Source of the DNA: Ursus arctos
Taxonomy: Eukaryota > Chordata > Mammalia > Carnivora > Ursidae
Assembly (NCBI RefSeq): GCF_023065955.2
Contig: NW_026623100.1
Coordinates: forward strand, 67,956,727 to 68,020,726
DNA: 64,000 nt
Reading direction: 5' to 3'
The notes beneath the pieces were generated by a model. That model saw only the letters and a program-made list of their open reading frames with translations, did not search any database and was not told the DNA's origin. The position numbers were made by a program, and so were the translations under genes. Positions 42,859-53,503 of the stretch are shown here, in pieces; the first letter of the stretch is position 1; the number at the start of each line of letters is the position of its first letter.

Positions 42859-45611
42859 CATTTGTTCATGTTCGCTTTCAAGCTGAGAAAAACTATTTGA
42901 GGAAAATCTTCTTTCTTTCTATTTCTTGTCGTAAAACTTTCTGTGCTGAAACTCCCGGTCAGAATGAAGTAGCCCCTGCTCTCTCTTCTGTACGGATGCT
43001 TCTCCTAACTGGACTGAAAGCAGCTCCCGAGGCCATCTGGAAGTGTCTTCCTTGGCCCCCTAAGGACTTCTTCAGGCCCTGTGCCTTGGATGTGGTGAAA
43101 CCACATACAAGGTCAGTGCTTTTCCCTTTTCCTTCCCTGGTCGTCTGAGCTGTTTCCCTCCCAGACCCCAGAGTTTTCTCCTCTAACAGGCTTGATTTTG
43201 ATTCTCATGTGACTATTCTGTGCCCTGCAGGTGGGACACGCAACAGGGATGAAAGGCTTTGGGTACCTCTGGCTAAGCTAGCGGCCGCTGTGGATGGGGC
43301 TGTGAGAAGCTCGCCCGAAGTGCGTGGCCCACTGATGGAATGAGTGTTCTTTCACAGCCTAGGTGTGATGTGGCTGCTGGCAGGGAGGGAAGGTGAGCCT
43401 TGATTGAGAGCTGAGGACTTGGATGGGCTGCAGGAGAGGTGGGGGCAGGGGTGTGGGGAGAAGCCACTTAGCCCTGGGGTGCTGCTCCTGGGGTGCTCAT
43501 TGGCGTTGTTTCAGGGGCACGCCCTTGAGACCCTAGAGGACCCTCTGTGTCTCCCTGACCCACTGGCTGATGCTGCTCTTTCAGTCTTGGACTAAAAGTC
43601 TTAGGGGTCACATGATGGCACGCTAAACTCAATCCATGACCCCAATATTTCTTCCAGACTGGAAATTTCCAGTTGATCATTTATTTACCCCTTTCTTCAC
43701 TCAACCAAGGATAAGACTGGCTGGAAGGGGGCAAGTAGGGAAGGGGAAAGTATTCTGAGTATAGAAACAGAGGATCAAAGGGTCAGAGGGAGTGAAATGT
43801 GGCCTGTGCCTGAAATGAGAGAAGGTGGGTCTGGCTGGAGGGAGAGTGAAGGGGAGTGAACATGAGAGAAGGGGAGACACTGGGCATCATCACATCAGTG
43901 AAGTTGGCATTAAGCCTGAATGTATCCCAAGGGCAGTGGGTGGTCCTATGCGTGAGAGCTATGAGAGGCATGAACGACTATTCTGGAGGTGGAGGGGGGC
44001 ATGATTCCGATGCAGGTAACATCAGGGGACTCTTGTAATAATGCAGATATTCGGCCACTCACGGATTCCTGCGTCCTCTCGGTGTTTCCGGGGAGTAGGT
44101 GGAGTTGGAGGGGGCACTGTACCTGGGGGAACTCCTGCTTTTAACCCGCGGAGGTGCTCTCTCTTCCTTTCCCTGGGCTCATGCAGTGATGGTGCTGGCA
44201 TGTTCCAGCCCGTGAGCCCTGTGTGTTTTTCTAATTCTGAAAAAAATACTGGGAGAACGGGAGGCTGTCAGCTGTGTTTCCTGCTTTACAAGGAGAGCTT
44301 TGTTTGAAGAAGTTTCTGAGTGCAAAAGCCAGATTGAATACAATGGAGACACAAAATGAAATTGCTCTTTACAGGAAATACAGGTGCAGTAAAGTGGAGA
44401 TACACTCGTTTCAACACTGCGAATGTCCTGGGCATGTCTAAAGTGAAGCACAAGTGGGAGCCAGCCAGGGAGAGGGTGAAGGCCGATCAGAGAGGTTGCT
44501 GGGGTGTGTGTGTCCATGTGTGCACACTCACATGGACCTACACGTGTGGCTGGGAAGGACGGACTGGACAGACTTGAGGGAAGTGCTTCCAGCACCAATT
44601 AAAAGCCCGACGTGGGGCAGAGGTTCTGCGAGAGAGAGAACCCGGCCTCTTCCCTGCCCACCTGAAGCTCTCTGCTCTTTACCCCTTTGCTCGCCGTTGC
44701 CTCCATACAGACAGCGTGAGCACCTGCCCAGTGCCCAGTAGGTCCATAAATACTCCCGACGAGACCATGGGAGAGGAGGGTAAGAAGCTACACTCCACAT
44801 ACCGTGTCTGCTAAGTGGGAGACTCACTCCCTGAAACTGGATTCTGTACTGGCCTCAGCATCTTTCTATGACCTAGTACTTGGTCCTTTATACCAACAGT
44901 CAGTCAGCAGCCACCAGGTATTTAAGTGTCTGCCATATTTCCACATTGCTGTAGAGGCTAAGCTTGCAGTCAAGACTGGACCTACAAACCCACCGTTTGC
45001 AGGTCTCAAGTGTTTTTGCTTGACTTCCTGGTGCTATTTATTCACTTGTTTCTTTGTTGATGCCTCAGTGTACCTTTAGTGGAGCAAGCACTTGCCAGCG
45101 AATCGTAGTTGTCTTACACCCAGCTGTTGGCTTAGCTTGCACTTCACATTAAGAGAAAAGACCCCCACACATGAAAGAGTCATATCTCTTCAGTTCAAGG
45201 TGTGAATCAAGGTTTTGGGCAGGGAGAGCCCAAGCCATCAGGCACCTGCAAGCCCGCAGCACATTTGCTCTCCAAAGTCAAAATGGGTAAAGTGCCATGG
45301 AACTTTCCTTGTGTTCAACACAGCTTCTGTTTGGTAGAGCTTTGAACTTTGGCCCCCAGGCAAGTTGGGTTTGGAGGAAACAAGTGGTTGGAATGCCTAA
45401 GAGGTGCTTTTGAATGGATGTGCTGTGTTAGGTCCAAAGGGGGATGAGGCAGGGGTGGGGACCAGTTACTCAGCCCGGAGACTCTTCTAAGCTGATCTCA
45501 TTCTTCCTGACTCATTCTCAGAGCCACCCGGCACTGAGGGCTGACTAGAGCCAGTGTTTTGAGCAGTTAGCTGGGTCTTACCCTTTCCTGCCCATGAGCC
45601 CCTATGTCCTT
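42859..45611. other. Single-copy stretch, no gene supported
   Basis: About 2.75 kb, GC-richer between 43280 and 44800. A 15-base near-duplicate (CCTGGGGTGCTGCTC / CCTGGGGTGCTCATT) lies at about 43472-43502. The antisense 139-codon frame at 44179-44598 and overlapping plus frames have no recognised domain. Confidence 0.4.
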
Positions 45612-45900
45612 TGATTCATTTAGGCATCCATTCAGTACTTGTTTATGGAGCGCTTATGTGCCAGGCACTGTGCCAGGATACTGGGGACATGGCAGTGAAC
45701 ACAGACACAAATTCTTGCCTTCATAGAACTTACATTCTAGTGTGTGTGTGGGGAAAGGGGGACAGATAATAATATAGATCAGTAAGTTACGTGGCATGTT
45801 AGAAGGCGCCAGACCAAATGCAGCTTAGAGGGAGAGGAGCAGACAACATGTATATTACCCTTAACTTTTAATAAAGAAGTGATCTGAAAGTCATGAAGTT
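45612..45900 (-). mobile_element. L2 LINE relic, antisense
   Basis: CATCCATTCAGTACTTGTTT, GAGCGCTTATGTGCCAGGCA, CTGTGCCAGGATACTGGGGA and AGAACTTACATTCTAGTGTG are the reverse complement of an L2-type 3' region. Confidence 0.7.
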
Positions 45901-46639
45901 TGAGGAAGGTGTTAGAGAACGAGAATGGGACCTCAGATGAGGCTTAACCAAAGGCAGGGAATGGAGAGAACTCATGTTTCTATCCCCTCACGTGGAGATG
46001 ACTCCATAAACTAGTTGCATGCATTTTATATTATTGAAGCACAACTAATTTCAGAAAAAAAAAATCAGTGCTTCCAACCACGGCTGCACTGAGCTAGCTG
46101 GTCAGTGAGCAGCTCCAGTGGCACTGCCTGGGTTCCCTCAATGAGAGGGCTGTGTCGAGCTGTGGCAGTTGCTGCAGCCACGCTGTAGAGTCCCGTGTCA
46201 CCCACGTCCCCGAAGCAAGCGGAAAAGGTCTTCAGAAACACTTAGTGAGCACCGTGATTAAATTAATAATCAAAAGTCTACAAAACAAGGAGGAAACAAG
46301 AGGAAGACTTTCCTGAGCATCTTACAACTGGGAAAACCCCAAAGAGGCAGCAGGCAGCCACCATATGGTATGAGCCTCATCCACACCGGAGATGTTCTTG
46401 GCCAACTCTTTCTGATTGTGAATTTCGTGGACTATTTGGAACAATGACAGCCACAGGGGCTGCCTGAACTCTGAATCCTCACGAGTCGGGGATGCTCCCA
46501 AACAGCTGGGAACTGCCCGATGAAGGGCATCTCCTTTGTGTGTAAACCTTCTCGTAAAAACACTGAGGACTTTTCTTTTTTCAAAGAGGGAAAACACATG
46601 CCTAATTTCCCAGCTCTCTTTCTTTCTAACAGGATAACT
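45901..46639. other. Single-copy stretch, partly AT-rich
   Basis: An A10 run at about 46056. TAAT-type cores around 46257-46274. The antisense frame at 46322-46678 (118 codons) is not recognisable. Confidence 0.35.
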
Positions 46640-46980
46640 AGCTTTTTCCTGGCATGTTTTGTGTTTTGGCCGCAACATGTATATTTTTACACAGCTAAAA
46701 TCATAGTGTAGATACAGCTTTGGTCTCTCCTTTAAAGGTAAGTATAGACTTCCAGTTCCTCCCCTTCATACCTTTAGAATATTTTATTGTAAATGCCAGG
46801 GCACAGCCAACTGTCCTCATATGGTTATTTGTATTTTTAAGATCATATATGGTACTGTAGCGAACATCTTCATCTGTGTAGTTGTTTTCTGTTGAAGAAT
46901 GTTCGGCAGATAGATTCCCAAGGGTGGGATTTCAGAGTCAGACCGAGTGGCTGTTGTTGCCCATGGCCGTGTCTTCCTGT
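46640..46980 (-). mobile_element. Possible ancient LINE fragment, antisense
   Basis: GCGAACATCTTCATCTGTGT, GAAGAATGTTCGGCAGATAG and ATTCCCAAGGGTGGGATTTC resemble the antisense 3' end of old mammalian L1 or HAL1 elements. Confidence 0.45.
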
Positions 46981-47454
46981 CACTGGTCCTGACTCACACA
47001 GTGCACACGGGGTAACGGGTGCTCCCTGCAGGTGCGGGTGGGCTGCCCCACGAGGACAGCTTGCGGGCAGAGCCACACTGCATAGGAGAGGGAACTTGCT
47101 CACCAGGATAAAGAGTTTTGAAGGAATGGAGTTGGCTTTCTAAGTCTTATGCACAGAGGGCGTATTTATTCATCTTTTGTACTTAACCCGTGATCAGTTA
47201 TGGTTAAACTCTGAAAGCCTGCTTACTGTCTGCCACTATCAGCCCTTCAGGTAGGAGGGAGTGCAAGTCATTTATTCACATAAATCTAGTTTAGGAAATG
47301 GTTCCTGAACCAAGCCCTGTGTGGCTAGGTCTCATGGGGAGGGGGCCGGTGAAGAACAATGACCCTTGCTGAGGTGCAGAGTCCTTTCACCCTGTTGCCG
47401 TTCTCTGAGTGCTGCTCTGGTGTAAGGATCATCACCGCTTGCGCTGGAACACTG
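46981..47454. other. Single-copy stretch
   Basis: Nothing recognised. Confidence 0.4.
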
Positions 47455-47600
47455 ACCCTGAGCCAGGCCTTGCCTGCCCCTGACCGTCTCATTTCGTCTG
47501 CACAGCCATCCTCTGATCTGGGTTAGTGATTGTCCCTTTCTACAGAGAAGGAAATTGAGGCACAGAGGGCACATAGCTAACAAGTGGTCACATTGGACCA
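47455..47600 (-). mobile_element. MIR relic, antisense
   Basis: TGACCCTGAGCCAGGCCTTG, AGAAGGAAATTGAGGCACAG and AGGGCACATAGCTAACAAGT follow antisense MIR. Confidence 0.6.
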
Positions 47601-48209
47601 TGAGGTGGACAGTTGGCTAAGACTCAGCCTCCAGCACGTGTGTGCATGTTCGCATGAGATGTATAGTGAGTAGATAGAACAAAACTTCCGGTGGTGCTGA
47701 GAGCTCTCAGAAGGGGACACCTATCCTGTACTTGGTTGGGGCTGGGGGTTATCATCAAAGTTTACGGAAGGGCAGATAACAAGCTAAATTTTTAATCAGG
47801 AAAAGGAGTTAGGTAGGAGGAGGCTACCCTGTGGTTAAAGAAAGAAAAGATTTACTCGGAAAAGACTAAATTATAATACATGACTTGAGGTTAGGGTAAA
47901 GTGTAGGCCCCGGCCCTCTGAGGGAGTTGTCGAATCAAGGGGGTCAAATCATTGTTGAGGCGGAGAGAACATGGTAGGAGCCACTTCTGAAGGGGTAGTG
48001 TTGGGGGGAGAATAAGCTGGGTCTCTAGCTTCCCACTGGTGGCCTGGACCTGGGGGGAGGGGGTCCGTAACGGGTCACACAGGCTGCCAGAGCAGGCCAG
48101 CTGGCAGAGACTGTGTGATGTTCTATTTTGTTCTCTTCAATGAACACTCATTTCTTTTCTTTTATTTTGAGGGTTCCACTGTACTTCCTTGATTCTAAGT
48201 CACCATTGA
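47601..48209. other. Single-copy stretch
   Basis: Contains G-rich GGGGGGAGGGGG at about 48053-48064. Nothing else recognised. Confidence 0.4.
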
Positions 48210-48569
48210 TGTTACGGACTAAACTGTTGCCTCCCAAATTCATATGTTGAAGCCCTCGTCCTCCAGTGTGACTGTATTTGGAGATAGGACATTTAAAGAG
48301 GTGATGAAGGATAAATAAGGGCATAAGGGTGGTCCTGAATCCAATAGGACTGGTGTCCTTGTAGGAAGAGGAAAAGTCACTAAGACTGCAAGAGTGTGCA
48401 GAGGGAAGGGCACGCGAGGACACAGCAGGAAGGCGACCGTCTGCCAGCCAAGGGGAGAGGTCTCAGAAGAAACTAAAGTTGCCCACACTTTGGTCTTGGA
48501 TTTCCAACCTCCAGATCTGTGAGAAAATACATTTCAGTTGTTTAAGCCACTCCAAGCACACCAATACAA
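48210..48569 (+). mobile_element. MaLR-type solo LTR
   Basis: TGTTACGGACTAAACTGTTG, AATTCATATGTTGAAGCCCT, TGTATTTGGAGATAGGACAT, GGACTGGTGTCCTTGTAGGA, GTCTCAGAAGAAACTAAAGT and GTTTAAGCCACTCC follow the same LTR family as 17622-18003. The 3' end is shortened. Confidence 0.8.
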
Positions 48570-49675
48570 TTGATTTAAGAAACACCATCAATTTAATCGT
48601 GCTTTTGTGGGGGGAAGAAAAAATCCCATTTCATTCCATGTGTATATCAATTGCAAGGGTGTACCAAATTTCAAAAATGTTAAAATGTGAGAAACGGTGC
48701 CTAATTCCCAGTTTTGGAATTAGTGGAGCAGAGGATGTAAACATTTTTATGATTCTTGATTTATATTGCCAAAAATTGTAGGTAATGCTATTATTCCCTC
48801 TCCTAAACTGGACACTGGATTTCAGATCTAATGCGAGCAGCAGATATAAAACAAAACCATGATTTCTCTTTCCTGGATACAATAGGCAAGTTAATTCAGT
48901 ATAAACACAAGGGTATTTTTATCTTTTTGTGTTTGATTTGACTTTAAGCTAGAAAGTAATGGCTTTCTTTCAGAAACAGAACTGAGAATATGTAAGACCC
49001 GGAATTTGTGATGGCAGTGCAGTGGGGCTGTGGGCCAAGTATGGGACTGGGTCGTATCATCCACACCCTTATATAGGAACCCCACGGTTACTGTCAGTTC
49101 AGGACCCCCTGGGGACAGCGGGCATCTCATCTCTGACCCTCGCAGGGGCTGGCGTGAGTAATGGAAGGTGTGCAGAAGCCCCACATAGGAGAGACCTTCC
49201 TCACTGTGGGTGGAGTCCGTGCCCTTTGCTTCACCTCCAGGATCCCATCCTTAAGGGGCCCCTTCACTCCCCCACTAGGACAACATCATGTTTTTAAAAG
49301 AATTAGTATGTTATAGGAGTTTTAAGATAATGAGCCAAAAGATAGGACTTTGTATTTTATTTGGACCATGCTTTGCTTTAACCTTGTTCTTCGTACAATA
49401 TCTTTAATATAGATCCGTATGTCACATACATTGCTGTAACATTGTTTTCATATAACCATATTTGACACCCCATTTGACAATGTCAACATTCACAGTGGTT
49501 CCTCAATACATTTGACAGTATCAGCCCTTAAAATGTTTTCACAATACTTACATGTAAGCACATTTGACAGGATCAGCCGTTGAAATGTTCCACAAATCAT
49601 GCATTCACAGTTTCGAATACCAGCAGTTACTGCGTTCACCATATCTCTGCATAGTGACTGCTCATTTATTCAACA
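48570..49675. other. Unclassified stretch
   Basis: AT-rich between 49290 and 49675, where the words CATTTGACA and TTTGACAG recur at about 49459, 49509 and 49562. No repeat family is identified and no gene is supported. Confidence 0.35.
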
Positions 49676-49721
49676 CACTTTTTTTTCTTTCTCTCTTTCT
49701 CCCTTTTTTTTTTTTTTTAGA
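49676..49721 (+). repeat. T/C-rich low-complexity tract
   Basis: T8, CTTTCTCTCTTTCTCCC and a T17 run. It ends in AG, so it mimics a polypyrimidine tract and splice acceptor, but the following frame is unsupported. Confidence 0.85.
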
Positions 49722-49827
49722 ACTTATGAAACACCAGGTTTTGTGATAGACTCTTTGCAACATCAGGTACAAAGATCATTGAAATTTAACTGACACTTTC
49801 ATAAAACTCTTAGCAAAATCAAGTAAT

Positions 49828-50060
49828 TATTAACCAACATTTATTGAGCACTTACTATGTGTCGTACATTGATTCAAGTGGTTTTCATGCAGCAACTCCC
49901 TTAATCCTTGCAACTACCTTATTGACCTAAGGTAGCTTTTATCAATCCCATTTTACAGATGAGGAAACATGGTACAGAATGGATAGCAGTTTGCCTGAGA
50001 GCACATAGCTAGAGAAAGGCAAAACTGGAATTTGAATCCAAGCAGTTTGCCCCTAGGACT
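49828..50060 (-). mobile_element. MIR, antisense, nearly complete
   Basis: CCAACATTTATTGAGCACTT, ACTCCCTTAATCCTTGCAAC, CCCATTTTACAGATGAGGAA, GAGCACATAGCTAGAGAAAG and TGGAATTTGAATCCAAGCAG follow antisense MIR over most of its length. Confidence 0.85.
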
Positions 50061-50139
50061 CTTTGTGCTTTCTCTCCTCACTGTGCACTCTTATGTTACA
50101 CCATAATTATTACAACAGTGCGTGAGCACATAGTGTGAG

Positions 50140-51070
50140 TAATGTGCTTTGGGGGCAAGGCAAAGGACCCATCTACTGTCTGGTGGTGTTGAAAGAAGCC
50201 TTCAGGAGAGGTAATATTTGAAGGGACCTCAAAGGTTTAATAGGAGTTGGGTCAAATGGAGAAGCTGGGAAAATGTAAGAGTATGTGTAAATTCTGGGAG
50301 ATACTCAAGAGGTAACACTGGCTTGGGGACTGGGTCAAGTTTGGGGTGGGGTTGGGAGGTGTGTATGATAGAGGCAGCATTGAGAAGGACTTTGAATATG
50401 TTGGGAGGAAAGCTTTTCCTTTACCCTCTTAGGTTCAGTACCTGGGACCTGCATGTTAAATTAAGAATAGATTGGGGGGGCGGAAAGGCACATAATTTTT
50501 ATCAATATTTATGTGCCTAGGAGTTCACAGAAAGTAAGTGAAACTCAAAGAAGTGGTTAGATTTGGATGCTCATGTACTATTTTAACAAGGGAAAGAGGG
50601 TTTGGGCTCCAAGAACAATAAATTGTGGAGAAGTAACTAGAACATATAAAAAGGAACCAATGAAAGATTAAGGTTATTTTAATAAGGTCTGTTTTTGAAA
50701 ACTCATCTCAGTGTTGACTCTCTATCTTTGGTGGCAGGAGTCCCTCTTCTCTTCCTGGTTTTGGTGGGGGTCGAGGCGGGCTGTTAAACATCTTCATGAA
50801 TGGAAATATGTGTCCTATTTAAAGGTGATTAAAGGGAGGGCAGAGAGGTCTTCCTATATCTGTTCATTCTCAGTGGCCTTGAAATCAAAATAATCCTTAT
50901 GACAATGTGGCATATTCTGGAGTGATGTTTTCTGATCCCCTTCAAATGCTGTGCTAGGAAATTTGGGCTTTCTTTTGTAGGATGAGGGGTTTTAATCCTT
51001 CAGTGACGTGGTCAGATTTGTGTGCTCGAAAACACATTCTGGCTGCAGTGTGGGGAAAGGTTTAGAAGGG
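50140..51070 (-). mobile_element. L2 LINE relic, antisense, patchy
   Basis: Two patches match: 50180-50270 (AGCCTTCAGGAGAGGTAATA, TTTGAAGGGACCTC) and 50940-51035 (GAAATTTGGGCTTTCTTTTG, GACGTGGTCAGATTTGTGTG). Sequence between them is diverged and may include unrelated DNA. Confidence 0.5.
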
Positions 51071-52254
51071 GAGATGCTGGAAGCAGGGAGGCTTGTTCCA
51101 CGGGGCTCCACGCATGTGCCGAAGAAAGGGAGAACACTGCGTTGGGATTCCCTCTTTTCTTTATGTGCTCCTGAAGGAAAGCTGGGGTTTCAGTTTTCAT
51201 CTCCCTGTGTGGCTGCTGTTTGGGGGCTGCTTCATCTGTGCAGGGTGTATCATTGCTACTTCCGAGACACAGAACCCTAGAGCCTCTTGAGTTCTACAAA
51301 GCCCACCTGGGGAGCAAGAGCACACAGGTTACCCCAAACCTCTTGAAGGATGTCCTCAGAGGCTGTGCACAGGAAGTCACCTCTGTCTTGTGCACTGTCG
51401 CCTGGTCTTCAGCAGGTCTGTCTTGCTCAGTGCTGCTTCCAAGCCCCTTCATCCCTCCTTTGCAAACGTTTAACTTTGGGGATCAGCTGTTGCTAGGGGA
51501 CATGCAGTGGGGGCTTCCCTTTTCTTTTTTGTTTTAGAGTAGGGGGAAGCCTCCATAGGTACATGCACAGGGGCAGGAGTTAAGGAGGGGATCCTCTTGT
51601 TCCCCTCTCTCAGCACCAACAGGCAGAGAGTATGCCCCTGCCCATGCCTGCACAGGAAGCCAGCCCTTCCTCATCCCTTCCTCCTGCTCAGTGCCCTCCC
51701 ACTCCCTCTCCTGCTCCCCAGGTTCCTAGGAGACTGACAGCCCACTTGAGCTCTCCCAGCTGCTCCCCTCCCCGAGACAGTATCTTTTCAGAGCTGGTAT
51801 CATAGCTTAATGATGTTCCTCCAATAAGGGGAAGGTAATTGATTGTTAAGTGAAAATATAAATTGTAATTGAATCCATCACATTTCAGTTTTTCATTATC
51901 GTGTGACAAGTCTCTTAGTGCCATCACAAGGACTGCAGGGATGGGGGAAGGACAGAGAGAGAGAAGAGGAGAACTGTCCTGTGTTCCCACACCCAGCCGG
52001 TAGTGCTGGGACTCTTGCACATGTGGCAGTGTGTGTGGTGTGCACGTTCACTATGCACAAGGTCACATGAAATGAGGTGAAATACTTCCAGGCCCTTGGC
52101 TGTGGTATGCAGGTCCGGTTTGAGCTTCGAGTCTGTATTTCTAGCTTCCTTTTGGACATTTGAATTCTTTCAGAAGCTCATGTACGCTAGAGGCTAGAAC
52201 ATGCCAAGCATGTTCCCTGTTCTGATCTCATTTAATGTTAAGTAGGAGGTATAA
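51071..52254. other. Single-copy stretch, no gene supported
   Basis: An AT-rich island with TAAT/ATTG cores lies at 51800-51905. Overlapping frames at 51008-51537 (+) and 51688-52159 (-) are not recognisable. Confidence 0.4.
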
Positions 52255-52490
52255 CATAGTGATTAAGAAGTGGGCTTGTGCTCCAAGCTGCTTGGGTTAG
52301 TATAGTCATTCTGCCACTTTCTGTGTAGGCTTCTAAGTTATTTACCTACCTGTGCCTCTGTTTTCCCATCTGTAAACTAGGCATAATTCCTGTTGACTGC
52401 TCAGGACCATCGTGAGAATTGCATAGGGTTAACTTAGGGAAAGCACGTAGAAGAATACACGTGGTAAAAACCCAATAATTATTAAAAACT
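52255..52490 (+). mobile_element. MIR, sense, nearly complete
   Basis: ATAACATAGTGATTAAGAAG, AAGCTGCTTGGGTTAGTATA, TCTGCCACTTTCTGTGTAGG, CTGTTTTCCCATCTGTAAAC and GAGAATTGCATAGGGTTAAC follow MIR from head to tail. Confidence 0.85.
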
Positions 52491-52823
52491 ACTAGTATTA
52501 TTTTTCAGAAACAGTGTTGTGTTAGTATGAGTCTGGGGACCTAGAAAACAGAGCCGAGGGCCAAGCTCCTGAGTTAGTGGTTTATTGGGAAGGGGAGAGG
52601 GTTAACCCCCAGGTGGCAGGGCAAAGGGAAGTTAGGGCAGGGAAGAACGGACGGCACATGATGGTCGGACTTGTGTGGGGTTTCCAGTTTGCTCCAGCTT
52701 CACGAAAACACAGCCTGTGTCTCTATCACGGGGGGTTCTCCACAGGGGCTTATGGAATGATGCATCTCAGAATAGTCCTGGCAGGGGGTGCTGGAGGGGT
52801 AAGAGGAGGAGCTTTATAAAGGC

Positions 52824-52826
<3 letters not shown>
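52491..52826. other. Single-copy stretch
   Basis: Nothing recognised. Confidence 0.4.

Positions 52827-52867
<41 letters not shown>
52827..52867 (+). repeat. (TG)n microsatellite, 41 bp
   Basis: An uninterrupted TG array followed by TTGTATGTGTGTG. Comparable in length to the arrays at 8877 and 63196. Confidence 0.98.
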
Positions 52868-52870
<3 letters not shown>

Positions 52871-53270
52871 TATGTGTGTGATAGTCTCATCTTATAGTAA
52901 AGTATCTGCCATCTGCAGATATCAGCAAATGTGCTGGATAATATTTATCCATATTTTCATCCACTCATGTCTTACATTTAATTCATGTAAGATAAAATGC
53001 ATAGATCTTAAGGAGGGTTCAATTTGATGGGGTTTGACAATTGTGTATGCTTGTGTGACCGTCTGTCAGCTTTCATTTCTCTGATCAAATTCTTCATCTT
53101 TTCACACATGTTGTTGATTTCTTTTAGATCTTTTAACATATTTGCATAGATTTTATTTCTTTCAGATTCTCTGTATGATAAGTCCAACATCTGGACCTTC
53201 TCTCAGTTTGATTCTTTTGCTCTTTTCTTCCTTTGACCATGGGCCACATTTTCTTGCTTCTTCGTGTGTT
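52868..53270. other. AT-rich stretch, possibly an old LINE relic
   Basis: TTCATCTTTTCACACATGTT, GATAAGTCCAACATCTGGAC and CTCTCAGTTTGATTCTTTTG recall a common mammalian repeat segment (L1/HAL1-related), but I cannot name it securely. Confidence 0.35.
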
Positions 53271-53280
53271 TCCTAGTTTT

Positions 53281-53503
53281 TAATTAATTAATTAATTATT
53301 TGTTTGTTTGTTTTTAAGATTTTATTTATTTATTGGACAGAGAGAGACACAGCGAGAGAGGAAACACCATCAGGGGGAGTGGGAGAGGGAGAAGCAGGCT
53401 CCCTGCTGAGCAGGGAGCCCAATGCGGGGCTTGATCCCAGAAAGCTGGGATCATGACCTGAGCCGAAGGCAGATGCTTAATGACTGAGCCACCCAGGCAT
53501 CCC
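53281..53503 (-). mobile_element. Can-SINE (SINEC), antisense, complete
   Basis: The left edge carries a variegated tail (TTAATTAATTAATTATT then TTTGTTTGTTTGTTTTT) before AAGATTTTATTTATTTATTG. The head ends GAGCCACCCAGGCATCCC. Flanks TCCTAGTTTTTA (53271-53282) and TCCTAGGTTTTTA (53504-53516) are a near-perfect duplication. The body has the CCCTGCTGAGCAGGGAGCCC hairpin-like form shared with the copy at 60158. Confidence 0.94.

Noticed and set aside
49676..49793. Polypyrimidine tract plus AG, resembling a splice acceptor with an open frame after it
   Set aside because: Low-complexity T/C run; the following frame is short, has no family resemblance and no partner donor.
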